Source of the DNA: Gammaproteobacteria bacterium
Lineage (GTDB): Bacteria > Pseudomonadota > Gammaproteobacteria > Pseudomonadales > Pseudohongiellaceae
Length of the DNA stretch: 64,000 bases
Direction of reading: 5' to 3'
Assembly (NCBI GenBank): GCA_030831165.1
Contig: JAURLP010000012.1
Location: forward strand, 124,001 to 188,000
Both the position numbers and the translations under genes were made by a program. This document shows positions 54,743-64,000 of this stretch, in pieces. The notes under the pieces were generated by a model, which made no database searches, had not been told where the DNA came from, and was given only the letters and a program-made list of their open reading frames with translations. How positions within the stretch are numbered: position 1 is the stretch's first letter; the number at the start of each line of letters is the position of its first letter.

Positions 54743-57669
54743 TCATTGAGCAGTTTCTTCGCTTCAGCTATTTGGTCGTCATTGCCTTCAGCTATAACCT
54801 CATCAAGAATTTCTTTCGCTCCCTCAATGTCATCCATTGCTTGATAGGCAACCGCCAGATCTAGCTTAGTAGAGACCTCATCCTGATCAGTGATGACTTC
54901 CAGTTCCTCTTCATCACTTTCATCAAAGGCAATTGCATCATCTAGACCAAGATTACCTAATGACGAAGATGCTTCCTTGATTCCCTCAGGATTTTCGTCG
55001 TCATCACTATCAAGAAATTCTATTTCGTTTTCACTGTTACTATCATCCAGATCAAAAACGATTTCTTCCAGATCAGAGTCGTCTTCGCTAATTTCAATAG
55101 CTTCTGAATCTTCAGGGCTATCAATTTTATCAGCTGATGGAGTTTCTGCATTTTTGGTTTTTTGATCTTCAGTCTCAAAGGCAATTTCACCAAAATCAAA
55201 AGTCTCTACTTCTTCATTTTTATCATCAGACAACTCATTGTCATGAGCGCTATCAGCTGCCCCGAAAACTTCTGAATTTTTATCAGGCAATGAAAATGAC
55301 AAACTTTCTATTTCATCAGAGTCTTTAGATTTGTCCACGTGATCAGTGATAACATCATTATTCACCTTAGGGCTTTCATCTAAATTAAACTCAAAAACCT
55401 CTTCGCCCGAATCTGATTTAGTTTGTGTTTCACCTTCAATAAGCGCTTCTTTTGAAACAGCTTCTTCGTTAAATTCTATAATTTCTTCAACATCACCAGA
55501 GGATGAATCCTCGGTAGTATCCGTCTCATCTAAATCAACTATTTCGTCTATTTCATCTACCTGATCTTGCTTATCAAATTCCCCTGACGCTTCGACTAAT
55601 TCCTCTTTATAAAAATCTAAGGGTTCTTCAGATTTCAAAGGATCTGAACTCTCGTTGCTTACAGGGACGTCATCATCTTCATCATCTACTTTGATATCCT
55701 GTAAGAAATTTTCAAAATCATCGTCTAAAACTGACTCTTCAGAGGCATCTTCTATATCTTCATCTTCTAGATCTTGATCTTCTATATCTTCATCAAATGG
55801 CGAGGAATCAGCGGCAACAAATTCATCAGCAGTAGACGAGTCATCATCTGAATCGTCATCCTCATCATACTCATCAAAAATATCTTCATCATCAGAGTCT
55901 TCAGCTTTTTTACGTGTAAATTTCGCGAGAAGGCCAGCTAAAAAACCAGTTTTTGCTGGCTCTTCATCTTCCTCCGAATCCTCCGAGAAATCATCGTCAT
56001 CATTGCTATCGTCATCGTCTGTGAAATCATCTTCGGTATCGTTGTCATCATCCTGGAAATCATCTTCAACATCGTCATCAAATCCAGAGGAGTCCTCTTG
56101 ATCAAAATCTTCTTGTTCTATTTCATTATTTTCTTCATCTTCATTATCTAATATTCCTGTGGATTCATCCCCAAGAAGACCTTCTTCAAGGTCAGCATCC
56201 ATTTTTGAGTCCTCTGCAAAGTTTAGTTCATCATCTTCTGCCAAAATTGCATCAAAATCATCTTCCTTGAGTGAGGCTTTAGGGTTACGAGCAATTAAAA
56301 ACCCGACTACTAAAGCCAGTAAGACAACCAGAGCGACTATCATACCCAGGGTACTGCTTAATAAATTACTGATTTGCCCAATGATTCCTGTGCTTGGCGC
56401 AGGACTTGGAGCAACGGGAGCCACATCTACAGGTGCAGGGTTTTGAGGAGGAGCCACTGCCAGAACATCAGAAGTTGTAGCATTATTTTGCTGAGCAATG
56501 GATTCCTGCAGCTCGGCCATTCGCTGAGCTTCAATAGCGATTATATTTTCTAATATAGCGATTTCTTCTTCGAGATCATTGAGTCTGCCTCTTAATTCTT
56601 CATTTTCAAGCAATGCCCTGTCCAAATTTTCTTCACTAAGTGACAACTCATTTTCCAGATTTGCGATAGTTGCATTCAAGTCAGCGATTTCTGCATTGTC
56701 TGATTCATCATCAGCCCGGTTCACAATACTTAGCTCGTCTCGGGTATTTCTGGAACCTCCCTGGCTATTGTTTATGGCTAGGGGCTGAGCGTTATTTGAA
56801 AATTGCTGGTTTTGCACAGCCACCTGGGTAATCGCTTGCTCCTGACTGATTGCATTAATCTCTTGGCGACTTGGAATGCGCAACACCCTGCCAGCCCTGA
56901 TGCCATTAATATTATTCCCAATAAAAGCATCGCTATTGGCATTCGCTCTTTGAATAGCGAGCATCATCTGCTGAACTGAAACATCATTGTCCGGACGTGT
57001 GGCCAGGGCAATATTCCACATGGAGTCGCCAGACTGAATCACCACAGTCTCTGGACTTGAATTAACATTGGAGGGTTCTTCAAATACTGGTGCTGGTGCC
57101 GGCACGGCTTCGGGCTCAGGCTCCTGCACTTCTGCAATCTGGGACTGAACTGGCTCAGGTTCGACTTGAGGAGCAGCAGGCCTTGCAGGAGGTGCTGTAG
57201 GCGTCGATCTTGCTGGATCAGGAGCAGGCGCAGGAATTGGATTTGCTGTAAAAGTAGGCAGATCCAGTAAAACGGTATATTCCCTGATTACGCGCCCAGA
57301 GGGCCAGCGAACATTGAGCACAAAGTTTAGATAGGGCTCTACTATCGCATCCGCACTTGAAATCCTTACCACGCCTTCTGAAGCAGAAAGCACGTCAACT
57401 TCGAACTCCAACTCATTGTATAGCGGCAGAGGTTCTACTCCTACACGCTGAAAATCAGCCTCAGAACCCAGAGTCACAAGTATTTGTGATTCGTTTAGCC
57501 CATCTAGCTCTAACAACTCAATATTAGCTGATAAAGGTTCATTCAATGCAGAATTCAACCTTATATCACCAAGCGTGAAAGCCCAGACTAAATTCGGGAG
57601 CAACCCAGTAAGGACGCAGGTTAGAAAACCTATAATGAACCTGTGATACTTAAGCATGTTCACCAGCAT
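54727..57669 (-). CDS. fimV: FimV/HubP-like polar pilus assembly protein
   Basis: FimV is an inner-membrane peptidoglycan-binding protein needed for type IV pili and polar organisation. The 980-aa product has a signal peptide (cleavage after residue 30, VWA-FTLGD), the N-terminal FimV domain (LNEPLSANIELLEL), a Pro-rich linker, a LysM domain (about 206-270), a coiled coil (about 316-386), one membrane helix (about 430-455) and then a very acidic cytoplasmic part of about 470 residues rich in Asp, Glu and Ser. It ends with the FimV C-terminal TPR-like domain (DLAVAYQAMDDIEGAKEIL). AAGGA precedes the start. Confidence 0.93.
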   Translation of the reverse strand: MLVNMLKYHRFIIGFLTCVLTGLLPNLVWAFTLGDIRLNSALNEPLSANIELLELDGLNESQILVTLGSEADFQRVGVEPLPLYNELEFEVDVLSASEGVVRISSADAIVEPYLNFVLNVRWPSGRVIREYTVLLDLPTFTANPIPAPAPDPARSTPTAPPARPAAPQVEPEPVQSQIAEVQEPEPEAVPAPAPVFEEPSNVNSSPETVVIQSGDSMWNIALATRPDNDVSVQQMMLAIQRANANSDAFIGNNINGIRAGRVLRIPSRQEINAISQEQAITQVAVQNQQFSNNAQPLAINNSQGGSRNTRDELSIVNRADDESDNAEIADLNATIANLENELSLSEENLDRALLENEELRGRLNDLEEEIAILENIIAIEAQRMAELQESIAQQNNATTSDVLAVAPPQNPAPVDVAPVAPSPAPSTGIIGQISNLLSSTLGMIVALVVLLALVVGFLIARNPKASLKEDDFDAILAEDDELNFAEDSKMDADLEEGLLGDESTGILDNEDEENNEIEQEDFDQEDSSGFDDDVEDDFQDDDNDTEDDFTDDDDSNDDDDFSEDSEEDEEPAKTGFLAGLLAKFTRKKAEDSDDEDIFDEYDEDDDSDDDSSTADEFVAADSSPFDEDIEDQDLEDEDIEDASEESVLDDDFENFLQDIKVDDEDDDVPVSNESSDPLKSEEPLDFYKEELVEASGEFDKQDQVDEIDEIVDLDETDTTEDSSSGDVEEIIEFNEEAVSKEALIEGETQTKSDSGEEVFEFNLDESPKVNNDVITDHVDKSKDSDEIESLSFSLPDKNSEVFGAADSAHDNELSDDKNEEVETFDFGEIAFETEDQKTKNAETPSADKIDSPEDSEAIEISEDDSDLEEIVFDLDDSNSENEIEFLDSDDDENPEGIKEASSSLGNLGLDDAIAFDESDEEELEVITDQDEVSTKLDLAVAYQAMDDIEGAKEILDEVIAEGNDDQIAEAKKLLNEWGVS

Positions 57670-57724
57670 AATTCCGTCCTTACTGGAAGTGAGAGAGTTT
57701 TTTAATTTGAGCTGTAAGTATTCA

Positions 57725-58747
57725 TTATAAGTAGTCTTTTATCAATACTTCAGCTATCTGAATTGAGTTTAAAGCAGCGCCTTTTCTTAAATTATCAGAC
57801 ACAATCCACAAATTTATCCCTTTTGGGTGAGAAATATCTTTGCGTACCCTGCCAACCCACACCTCATCATGGTCTGTCCCTTCTCCTACAGCAGTCGGAT
57901 AACCTCCATTTTCTCGTTTATCTTTTAGCTTCACACCGGGCGCTTTTGCCATAAGAGCATGCACATCCTCAACCGAAATCAATTTTTTTGTTTCGATATG
58001 AACAGCTTCCGAGTGGGCATAAAACACTGGCACACGGACACATGTAGGGTTAACAACTATTTCGCTGTCAGAAAGAATCTTTTGAGTCTCCCAGACCATT
58101 TTCATTTCTTCTTTGGTATAGCCGTTATCCATAAACACATCAATATGCGGCAATACATTAAAAGCAATTTGTTTTGGGTAAACATTAATCTCCGGTTCGA
58201 GCCCGTTTAGCAAATTAGCTGTTTGTCCAGCCAATTCATCGATAGCTTCTTTACCCGTACCTGAAACCGACTGGTAAGTTGCTACATTAATACGGCTAAT
58301 GCCGACAGCATCATAGATTGGCTTCAAAGCAACCAGCATCTGTATTGTTGAGCAATTAGGGTTGGCAATAATATTGGTATTCTTATAATCTGCGATCCTT
58401 TCAGGATTCACTTCCGGCACAACCAGGGGAATATCCTCTTCATAGCGAAAATGTGAAGTATTATCTATTACTACACAACCGGCTTTTGCCGCCTTTGGCG
58501 CATATTCTGCAGACACAGATGCTCCTGCAGAAAACAACCCGATCTGAGCCTTTGAGAAATCAAATTCTTTAATATTTTCAACAGTATACTGCTTCTTATT
58601 AAAGCTTAATGTTTCTCCAGCGCTACGTTCACTTGCAAGCAAGTACAGGTTATTTACCGGAAATTTTCGTTGCTCCAAAATATTAATTAATACCCGTCCA
58701 ACGGCTCCGGTAGCACCTACTATTGCCACATTATATTTTCCGCTCAT
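57725..58747 (-). CDS. asd: Aspartate-semialdehyde dehydrogenase
   Basis: Asd reduces aspartyl phosphate to aspartate semialdehyde, the branch point to Lys, Met and Thr and to diaminopimelate. The 340-aa product has the NADP fold VAIVGATGAVGRVLINIL, the catalytic Cys in NPNCSTIQMLVAL (near 131), and YQSVSGTGKEAIDEL. Length and motifs fit the Gram-negative type found next to leuB in relatives, here next to leuD. fimV follows directly. Confidence 0.95.
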   Translation of the reverse strand: MSGKYNVAIVGATGAVGRVLINILEQRKFPVNNLYLLASERSAGETLSFNKKQYTVENIKEFDFSKAQIGLFSAGASVSAEYAPKAAKAGCVVIDNTSHFRYEEDIPLVVPEVNPERIADYKNTNIIANPNCSTIQMLVALKPIYDAVGISRINVATYQSVSGTGKEAIDELAGQTANLLNGLEPEINVYPKQIAFNVLPHIDVFMDNGYTKEEMKMVWETQKILSDSEIVVNPTCVRVPVFYAHSEAVHIETKKLISVEDVHALMAKAPGVKLKDKRENGGYPTAVGEGTDHDEVWVGRVRKDISHPKGINLWIVSDNLRKGAALNSIQIAEVLIKDYL

Positions 58748-58826
58748 TATTTTCTATTACACTCCAATTGCACGAAAAGTACCGGAAGCAAGTCCCGGCA
58801 GTGATTTAATCAAATTATTCAGCTAA

Positions 58827-59465
58827 TTAAGTAAAAAGCCAGGGAGACTTCTGTTTCCAGCGCTCTTCAAAGTTCTTAATGTCATCAGCATGCAGCAAAG
58901 TCAGGCTAATGTCATCAAGACCGTTGAGAAGACTTTTTTTTCTGGCACAGTCTATTTCAAATTTAATCACTGAGCCATCCGCTTTTAAAATTGTTTGCTC
59001 TGTTAAATCGACTTCCAGCTCATAACCTTCATTGGGAACTGTTTCTTCAAATAAGCTATTTACAATATTATTATCTAAAACAATAGGTAATAACCCATTC
59101 TTAAAGCAGTTATTGAAGAATATATCAGCAAAACTCGGCGCAATAATGCAGCGTATACCATAATCTTCAAGAGCCCAGGGAGCATGCTCACGGCTGGAAC
59201 CACAGCCAAAATTTTCTCTAGCCAACAGTATGCTTCCGCCAGCATATCGAGCCTGATTCAGAACAAAATCAGGATTTATTGGACGACTGCTACAATCCTG
59301 ATCAGGCAAGCCTTTATCCAGATAACGAGCTTCATCAAACAGATTCTTACCAAAGCCCGTACGCTTTATAGATTTCAGGAATTGCTTGGGAATAATGTAG
59401 TCTGTATCCACATTGGCTCTATCCAATGGAATGACTATGCCTTTTTCCTTGATAAACTTTTTCAT
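58827..59465 (-). CDS. leuD: 3-isopropylmalate dehydratase small subunit
   Basis: LeuD is the swivel domain partner of LeuC in leucine synthesis. The 212-aa product has [37 protein letters not shown] and [20 protein letters not shown], all standard. It starts 15 bp after the leuC stop. A 79-bp gap separates it from asd; leuB would be expected there. Confidence 0.95.
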   Translation of the reverse strand: MKKFIKEKGIVIPLDRANVDTDYIIPKQFLKSIKRTGFGKNLFDEARYLDKGLPDQDCSSRPINPDFVLNQARYAGGSILLARENFGCGSSREHAPWALEDYGIRCIIAPSFADIFFNNCFKNGLLPIVLDNNIVNSLFEETVPNEGYELEVDLTEQTILKADGSVIKFEIDCARKKSLLNGLDDISLTLLHADDIKNFEERWKQKSPWLFT

Positions 59466-59480
59466 AATCGCCGTCCTTCC

Positions 59481-60902
59481 TTATGTCCAATCACGTACAT
59501 CAACAAAATGGCCGGCTACCGCTGCGGCCGCCGCCATTGCAGGGCTAACTAAGTGAGTTCGCCCGCCAAAACCCTGACGTCCTTCAAAATTCCGGTTTGA
59601 CGTAGATGCACAATGTTCTTCCTCGCCTAATTGATCCGCATTCATCGCCAGACACATAGAACAGCCGGGTTCTCGCCATTGCAGGCCGGCCTCAGTAAAT
59701 ATTTTATCAAGACCCTCTTGCACAGCCTGTGCTTTCACCAGACCAGAACCGGGGACAACTATAGCCTCTTTGATACTTTCAGCCACTTTATGTCCTTTGA
59801 CCACGGCTGCAGCGGCTCTTAAATCTTCTATGCGTGAATTTGTACAAGAACCAATAAATACACGATCGATTTTAATATCCTGTATAGGAGTATTTGCTTC
59901 CAAACCCATATAAGCTAATGCTTGCTGATAGTTACCACGCTTCGCATCATTTTCCATTTGTGCTGGGTCCGGAATGTTCTTGCTGATTGCAGCAACCATT
60001 TCGGGTGAAGTGCCCCAACTTACCTGGGGTTCAATATCAATTGCCTCCAGCTCAATTATTTTATCGAAATACGCATCGTCATCACTATGCAGCTCACGCC
60101 AGGCAGCTTCTGCCTGATCCCATAATTCAGCACTTGGTGAAAATGGCCGGCCTTTAAGATACTCAATAGTCTTGTCATCAACTGCGACGATACCAGCCCT
60201 GGCCCCCGCTTCGATGGCCATATTGCAAACTGTCATGCGGCCTTCAATGGATAGCGCTTTGATTGCATCGCCACCAAACTCAATCGTATACCCGGTTCCA
60301 CCTGCTGTACCTATTTTGCCTATAACTGCCAGCACCAGATCTTTCGCTGTAACACCTCGTCCTAGTTCGCCATTTACTTTAATTAACATGTTTTTGGCTT
60401 TACTTTGCTGCAGGCATTGAGTCGCAAGTACGTGCTCTACTTCGGAGGTTCCAATGCCATGAGCCAATGCACCTAAGGCCCCGTGTGTTGATGTATGTGA
60501 ATCACCACAAACTATGGTCATTCCCGGCTGGGTTCTACCCTGCTCTGGACCAATAACATGCACAATGCCATGTCGCGGGTCGTCAATAGTGAATTCATTA
60601 ATGCCAAATTCCGTGCAATTTGCGTCCAGGGATTTGACTTGAATCTTAGACACTGGGTCCAAAATACCCTCGACTCCCTGTGCACGCTCAGATGTCGTGG
60701 TAGGGACATTGTGGTCAGGCGTGGCCATATTAGCTTCAGACCGCCAGGGGCTTCGTTTTGCCAGGCGCAAGCCCTCAAAGGCTTGAGGAGAAGTTACCTC
60801 GTGAATGTATTGCAAATCTATATAAATCAATGAGTTACCGTCATCCAGATCTTTTACAAGATGACTTTCCCATAATTTATCGTAAAGCGTTTTTCCAGTC
60901 AT
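59481..60902 (-). CDS. leuC: 3-isopropylmalate dehydratase large subunit
   Basis: LeuC with LeuD isomerises 2-isopropylmalate through a [4Fe-4S] cluster. The 473-aa product starts [17 protein letters not shown] use the ATG at 60902, since the TTG at 60917 has no ribosome site and GGATAAG stands before the ATG. Cluster cysteines are in [11 protein letters not shown] and the pair [29 protein letters not shown] is intact. Confidence 0.95.
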   Translation of the reverse strand: MTGKTLYDKLWESHLVKDLDDGNSLIYIDLQYIHEVTSPQAFEGLRLAKRSPWRSEANMATPDHNVPTTTSERAQGVEGILDPVSKIQVKSLDANCTEFGINEFTIDDPRHGIVHVIGPEQGRTQPGMTIVCGDSHTSTHGALGALAHGIGTSEVEHVLATQCLQQSKAKNMLIKVNGELGRGVTAKDLVLAVIGKIGTAGGTGYTIEFGGDAIKALSIEGRMTVCNMAIEAGARAGIVAVDDKTIEYLKGRPFSPSAELWDQAEAAWRELHSDDDAYFDKIIELEAIDIEPQVSWGTSPEMVAAISKNIPDPAQMENDAKRGNYQQALAYMGLEANTPIQDIKIDRVFIGSCTNSRIEDLRAAAAVVKGHKVAESIKEAIVVPGSGLVKAQAVQEGLDKIFTEAGLQWREPGCSMCLAMNADQLGEEEHCASTSNRNFEGRQGFGGRTHLVSPAMAAAAAVAGHFVDVRDWT

Positions 60903-60960
60903 AAGAGTCTTATCCAAATTTACTATCAGTTTACCTATTTATTTACTTTAGGCGGTTTAA

Positions 60961-62058
60961 TTAAATACTTGCTGGCAATATGGGGGTTTTAGACTCCACA
61001 TCACTATTTTGAGCACGATGCCGCAATAGATGATCCATCAGCGTTATTGCAAGCATCGCTTCGGCGATGGGAGTAGCCCTTATACCAACACAAGGATCAT
61101 GCCTTCCAGTGGTCACCACTTCAGCAGGCTTGCCATTAATATCTATCGTATCACCAGGAATACGTATGCTTGAGGTCGGCTTTAGCGCAAGGTGGGCTAT
61201 TATGTCCTGCCCTGTGGAAATACCCCCAACAATACCTCCGGCATTGTTGGATACGAAACCCTGAGGACGCATTAAATCTCGATGTTCTGTCCCTTTTTGC
61301 TCAACTGAAGAAAAACCAGCGCCTATTTCCACCCCTTTTACAGCATTAATACTCATCAAACCATGGGCAATCTCAGCATCTAAACGATCAAAAACCGGCT
61401 CACCCAAACCAACCGGCACAGAACTGGCAACAACTGTTATTTTAGCGCCAATAGAGTTCCCTTCCTTGGAAAGTTTGCTCATATAATCTTCCAACTCTGG
61501 CACTTTGGATGCATCGGGGCAGAAAAAGGGATTGTTATGGACTTCGTCCCAATCGAGCTTTTCGGCCTTGATTGGGCCTAGCTGAGACAAATATCCCCGA
61601 ACTAATACCCCATGCCGTTCTGCCAGATACTTTTTGGCTATGGCTCCGGCAGCAACTCTCATAGCCGTCTCTCTCGCCGATGAACGTCCTCCACCCCTGT
61701 AATCACGAATACCGTATTTCTGGGCATAAGTATAATCTGCATGGGCTGGCCGAAATATATCTTTTATATTGCTATAGTCTTTACTTTTCTGATCAGTGTT
61801 TTCAATCAGCATGCCGATTGGCGCGCCGGTAGTTTTACCCTCAAACACGCCTGACAAAATTTTGACCTGATCTGCTTCCTTACGTTGGGTAGTAAAACGG
61901 GAGGTCCCCGGCTTGCGACGATCTAAATCAGTCTGGATATCAGCTTCGCTCAACGCAAGGCCCGGAGGACAACCATCGACAATGCAGCCCAAGGCAGGCC
62001 CATGGCTTTCGCCAAAGCTTGTAACTGCAAAAAGTTTGCCAATGGTATTTCCTGACAT
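60961..62058 (-). CDS. aroC: Chorismate synthase
   Basis: AroC makes chorismate from EPSP using reduced FMN, the last common aromatic step. The 365-aa product shows [34 protein letters not shown], the FMN-binding [23 protein letters not shown] (cited in part), and [17 protein letters not shown]. It lies downstream of prmB, the usual pairing. The 176-bp gap upstream could hold a promoter; I cannot assign it. Confidence 0.96.
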   Translation of the reverse strand: MSGNTIGKLFAVTSFGESHGPALGCIVDGCPPGLALSEADIQTDLDRRKPGTSRFTTQRKEADQVKILSGVFEGKTTGAPIGMLIENTDQKSKDYSNIKDIFRPAHADYTYAQKYGIRDYRGGGRSSARETAMRVAAGAIAKKYLAERHGVLVRGYLSQLGPIKAEKLDWDEVHNNPFFCPDASKVPELEDYMSKLSKEGNSIGAKITVVASSVPVGLGEPVFDRLDAEIAHGLMSINAVKGVEIGAGFSSVEQKGTEHRDLMRPQGFVSNNAGGIVGGISTGQDIIAHLALKPTSSIRIPGDTIDINGKPAEVVTTGRHDPCVGIRATPIAEAMLAITLMDHLLRHRAQNSDVESKTPILPASI

Positions 62059-62234
62059 GCTATTTTAATCCCGAAATGAAAGGCTTACGGACTAATTAAA
62101 GGCGCGGTATTATAGAGTATCGACACAACAAAGTCTCTTATTCTAGGGTTTTACTTGACTGCCTGTCTGCAATCCATTTCGCCCTCAATATTTACCCCTT
62201 ACAATAGATTAGCCCCTGAAGCTTTCTAATTCAC

Positions 62235-63128
62235 CTAGAACTTATATTTGCGTAACTGCTGATAACTTAAAGCTAGCACACCTTCCCCTCCACGCTCAAA
62301 ATCAAGCCAAAGAAATGGGGCATCTGGATATGAATCCATTAAAAGCGCCCAGCTATTCCCGACTTCAAGAATTAAAATGCCATTTGTTGAAAGGTAATCA
62401 GCAGAACTTCTTAGAATATCGATTGGTAATTTCAGTCCATTTTGCTCTGATAGTAAGGCGATCGCAGGTTCATGCTTGTATTCTGCTGGCAAACTCTTGT
62501 ATTCCGTTTCTCCGACATATGGAGGATTGCATATAATCAAATCAAAGGAGCCCTTCATATCTTCTAGACTATTAAAGAGATCACTATGCCTTATAATGCT
62601 TCGATGGCCTAGATGATGCTTTTCGGCGTTAACACTGGCTACCTGCAAAGCCTCTTCAGACAGATCAGCAAGTACAACTTTGGCATTGGGGAATTCCATT
62701 AAACTGGCTAGCCCAATGCAACCACTACCACAACACAAATCTAAAATGAGTCCGGGATCGCACTTTAACAGAGGCATAAAACGGTTTTTTATCAGCTCGG
62801 CAATTGGTGAGCGTGGAATGATAACCTTGTCATTCACGTAATACGGCTGGCCAGCGAACCACGCTTCATTAAGTAAATAAGCAAGTGGAACTTTCTCTTT
62901 TATTCTCTTATCGAGCGTCATTTGTAGTTGGCGTAAAACTTCATCATCCACGGTCATCTCTGCTTCAATCTTCTCTGTACCATTAGCCTTAACTATGGTT
63001 TCTACCAACCAGCAGGCTTCGTCCCAGGCATTATCCGTGCCATGCCCAAAGAACAAGTCGGCATGGTCTAGTTCTTTGCTTGCAATAGTGACGATCTGTT
63101 TTAATGTTTGCTTCGTATTAAAAAGCAT
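62235..63128 (-). CDS. prmB: 50S ribosomal protein L3 N5-glutamine methyltransferase
   Basis: PrmB methylates a glutamine of L3. The 297-aa product has the N-terminal helical domain of PrmB/PrmC proteins and a SAM methyltransferase domain with LDLCCGSGCIGLA (motif I) and ICNPPYVGETEYKSLP (motif IV, NPPY binds the glutamine). The neighbour aroC and the sequence EWKHEP-like YKHEPAIAL fit PrmB rather than PrmC. It is divergent from folE. Confidence 0.92.
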   Translation of the reverse strand: MLFNTKQTLKQIVTIASKELDHADLFFGHGTDNAWDEACWLVETIVKANGTEKIEAEMTVDDEVLRQLQMTLDKRIKEKVPLAYLLNEAWFAGQPYYVNDKVIIPRSPIAELIKNRFMPLLKCDPGLILDLCCGSGCIGLASLMEFPNAKVVLADLSEEALQVASVNAEKHHLGHRSIIRHSDLFNSLEDMKGSFDLIICNPPYVGETEYKSLPAEYKHEPAIALLSEQNGLKLPIDILRSSADYLSTNGILILEVGNSWALLMDSYPDAPFLWLDFERGGEGVLALSYQQLRKYKF

Positions 63129-63197
63129 AGAAAATCTTTACCTTAGAAATGCATTCAGGTAGGGTGCGCAGTTTACTCAGAATGAAGCTTAAAGCCT

Positions 63198-63749
63198 ATG
63201 AATACTGAACTGGAAAAAGCATATCGCAAAATTATTGAAGAGCTTGGCGAGGATCTTAATCGGCCTGGCTTAGTGGATACGCCTGCAAGGGCAGCAAAGG
63301 CTATGGAATTCCTTACCAAGGGTTACCACGAAAACATTGATAAAATCGTTAATGAGGCCCTTTTTCCAACCAGCTCTAATGAAATGGTAATTGTGAAAAA
63401 TATCGAGTTATATTCTTTGTGTGAACACCACCTTTTACCTTTCATTGGGAAATGTCACGTGGCATACCTGCCAGATAATAAAGTTATAGGCCTTTCGAAG
63501 GTTGCCCGTATCGTCGATATGTTTGCTCGGCGTCTGCAAATCCAAGAACACCTCACCCAGCAAATTGCTGAAAGCATTCTGGATATTACTGATGCTCTAG
63601 GGGTAGGTGTAATTATTGAATCACAGCACATGTGCATGATGATGCGAGGAGTTGAAAAGCAAAATTCGGTCATGATAACATCTTGTATGCTAGGGGCTTT
63701 CAGAGATAGACAAAGCACACGCACTGAATTCCTGTCTTTAATAAATTAA
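63198..63749 (+). CDS. folE: GTP cyclohydrolase I
   Basis: FolE turns GTP into dihydroneopterin triphosphate for folate or queuosine synthesis. The 183-aa product has [18 protein letters not shown], the zinc ligands in [10 protein letters not shown] and [16 protein letters not shown], and [17 protein letters not shown]. It is the short form common in Proteobacteria (E. coli FolE is 222 aa). It ends 10 bp before the sixA stop, convergent. Confidence 0.94.
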   Translation: MNTELEKAYRKIIEELGEDLNRPGLVDTPARAAKAMEFLTKGYHENIDKIVNEALFPTSSNEMVIVKNIELYSLCEHHLLPFIGKCHVAYLPDNKVIGLSKVARIVDMFARRLQIQEHLTQQIAESILDITDALGVGVIIESQHMCMMMRGVEKQNSVMITSCMLGAFRDRQSTRTEFLSLIN

Positions 63750-63759
63750 GGGTTGAATT

Positions 63760-64000
63760 CTATTTCCTAGATGGTGGAATATTTAGCATATCGCTACCTA
63801 ATCCCAAGCCAAGCATACCAAAATGAATACCACACAGCTCACCTGCAGCAAGCACTTTAATTCCATTGACTTGATTAGCCTGGGTTAGCATTGCATAAAG
63901 CTCTGATAGAAAGGGATTATGCCCAACCAGCAAAATATCAGATTCCTTGTCGGTTTCTTCAACGTCTTCAAGTAAACGAAGCAGACTGACTGGATTGTTA
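63760..64000 (-). CDS. sixA: Phosphohistidine phosphatase SixA, C-terminal part (cut by window edge)
   Basis: The last 79 codons of a minus-strand frame end with TAG at 63760-63762; the 5' part lies beyond the edge. The segment ILLVGHNPFLSELYAML holds the second catalytic His region of the histidine phosphatase superfamily in the form found in SixA, which removes phosphate from histidines of phosphorelay or PTS proteins. Other small members of the superfamily cannot be excluded without the N-terminal RHG motif. Confidence 0.8.
   Translation of the reverse strand, partial: NNPVSLLRLLEDVEETDKESDILLVGHNPFLSELYAMLTQANQVNGIKVLAAGELCGIHFGMLGLGLGSDMLNIPPSRK

Noticed and set aside
54890-56446. Several plus-strand reading frames rich in Ser opposite fimV
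   Set aside because: They are mirror images of the Asp/Glu-rich fimV codons (GAT, GAA read as TCA, TTC) and have no ribosome sites or family resemblance.
1-64000. tRNA, rRNA, CRISPR array, insertion sequence or prophage block
   Set aside because: None found by reading intergenic regions for cloverleaf motifs, regular repeats or transposase motifs; only the edge integrase hints at mobility.

Overview
The window is a gene-dense stretch of a moderately AT-rich gammaproteobacterial chromosome. The evidence is the gene content and order: prmB-aroC, asd-fimV-truA-trpF-accD-folC-dedD-cvpA-purF, tmk-holB-pilZ, yceD-rpmF-fabD-fabG-acpP-fabF, and rluC divergent from rne. FimV and PilZ imply type IV pili. 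I cannot place it below class; a marine or environmental lineage is a guess from the mix of families. No rRNA, tRNA, CRISPR array or prophage is visible.

Layout. 1-5023: the 3'-truncated gene of a tyrosine recombinase, then glutathione reductase, a small Arc-type ribbon-helix-helix protein and a secreted gamma-glutamyltransferase. 5020-8082: an overlapping mltG-tmk-holB-pilZ operon. 8339-12800: a fatty-acid synthesis block (yceD, rpmF, fabD, fabG, acpP, fabF) with hairpins after rpmF and acpP; plsX, fabH and pabC are absent from their usual places. 12906-17557: rluC and rne, separated by an unusually long non-coding leader (about 0.9 kb). 17770-25130: an AddB/AddA-like nuclease-helicase pair, an unrecognised 52-aa ORF and a DAHP synthase. 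25247-33730: an MscS channel, topA, ilvE, tatD, a frameshifted M15 peptidase, a glutaredoxin-like protein and pyrD.

33914-46136 is the most unusual region. A six-gene plus-strand operon (MoxR ATPase, DUF58, DUF4381, two VWA proteins, BatD) faces a three-gene minus-strand operon (second MoxR, second DUF58, TgpA-type transglutaminase). Between them lie a DUF1653 gene and an IbpA-type small heat-shock gene. The heat-shock gene has a visible sigma-32-like promoter and a hairpin that matches the ROSE RNA thermometer pattern, including its bulged G.

46235-63128 is a long codirectional minus-strand run: prmB, aroC, leuC, leuD, asd, fimV, truA, trpF, trpB, trpA, accD, folC, dedD, cvpA, purF. It covers chorismate, leucine, aspartate-family, tryptophan, malonyl-CoA, folate and purine synthesis plus pilus and septum functions. 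leuB is missing from its usual place beside leuD. The window ends with folE (plus strand) converging on the 3' part of sixA.

Several gene starts were moved from the longest reading frame on the basis of Shine-Dalgarno position or family alignment (gor, ggt, tmk, fabG, rne, ibpA, DUF1653, folC, trpF, leuC). rpmF, the 52-aa ORF, and the two edge-truncated genes were read directly from the sequence.
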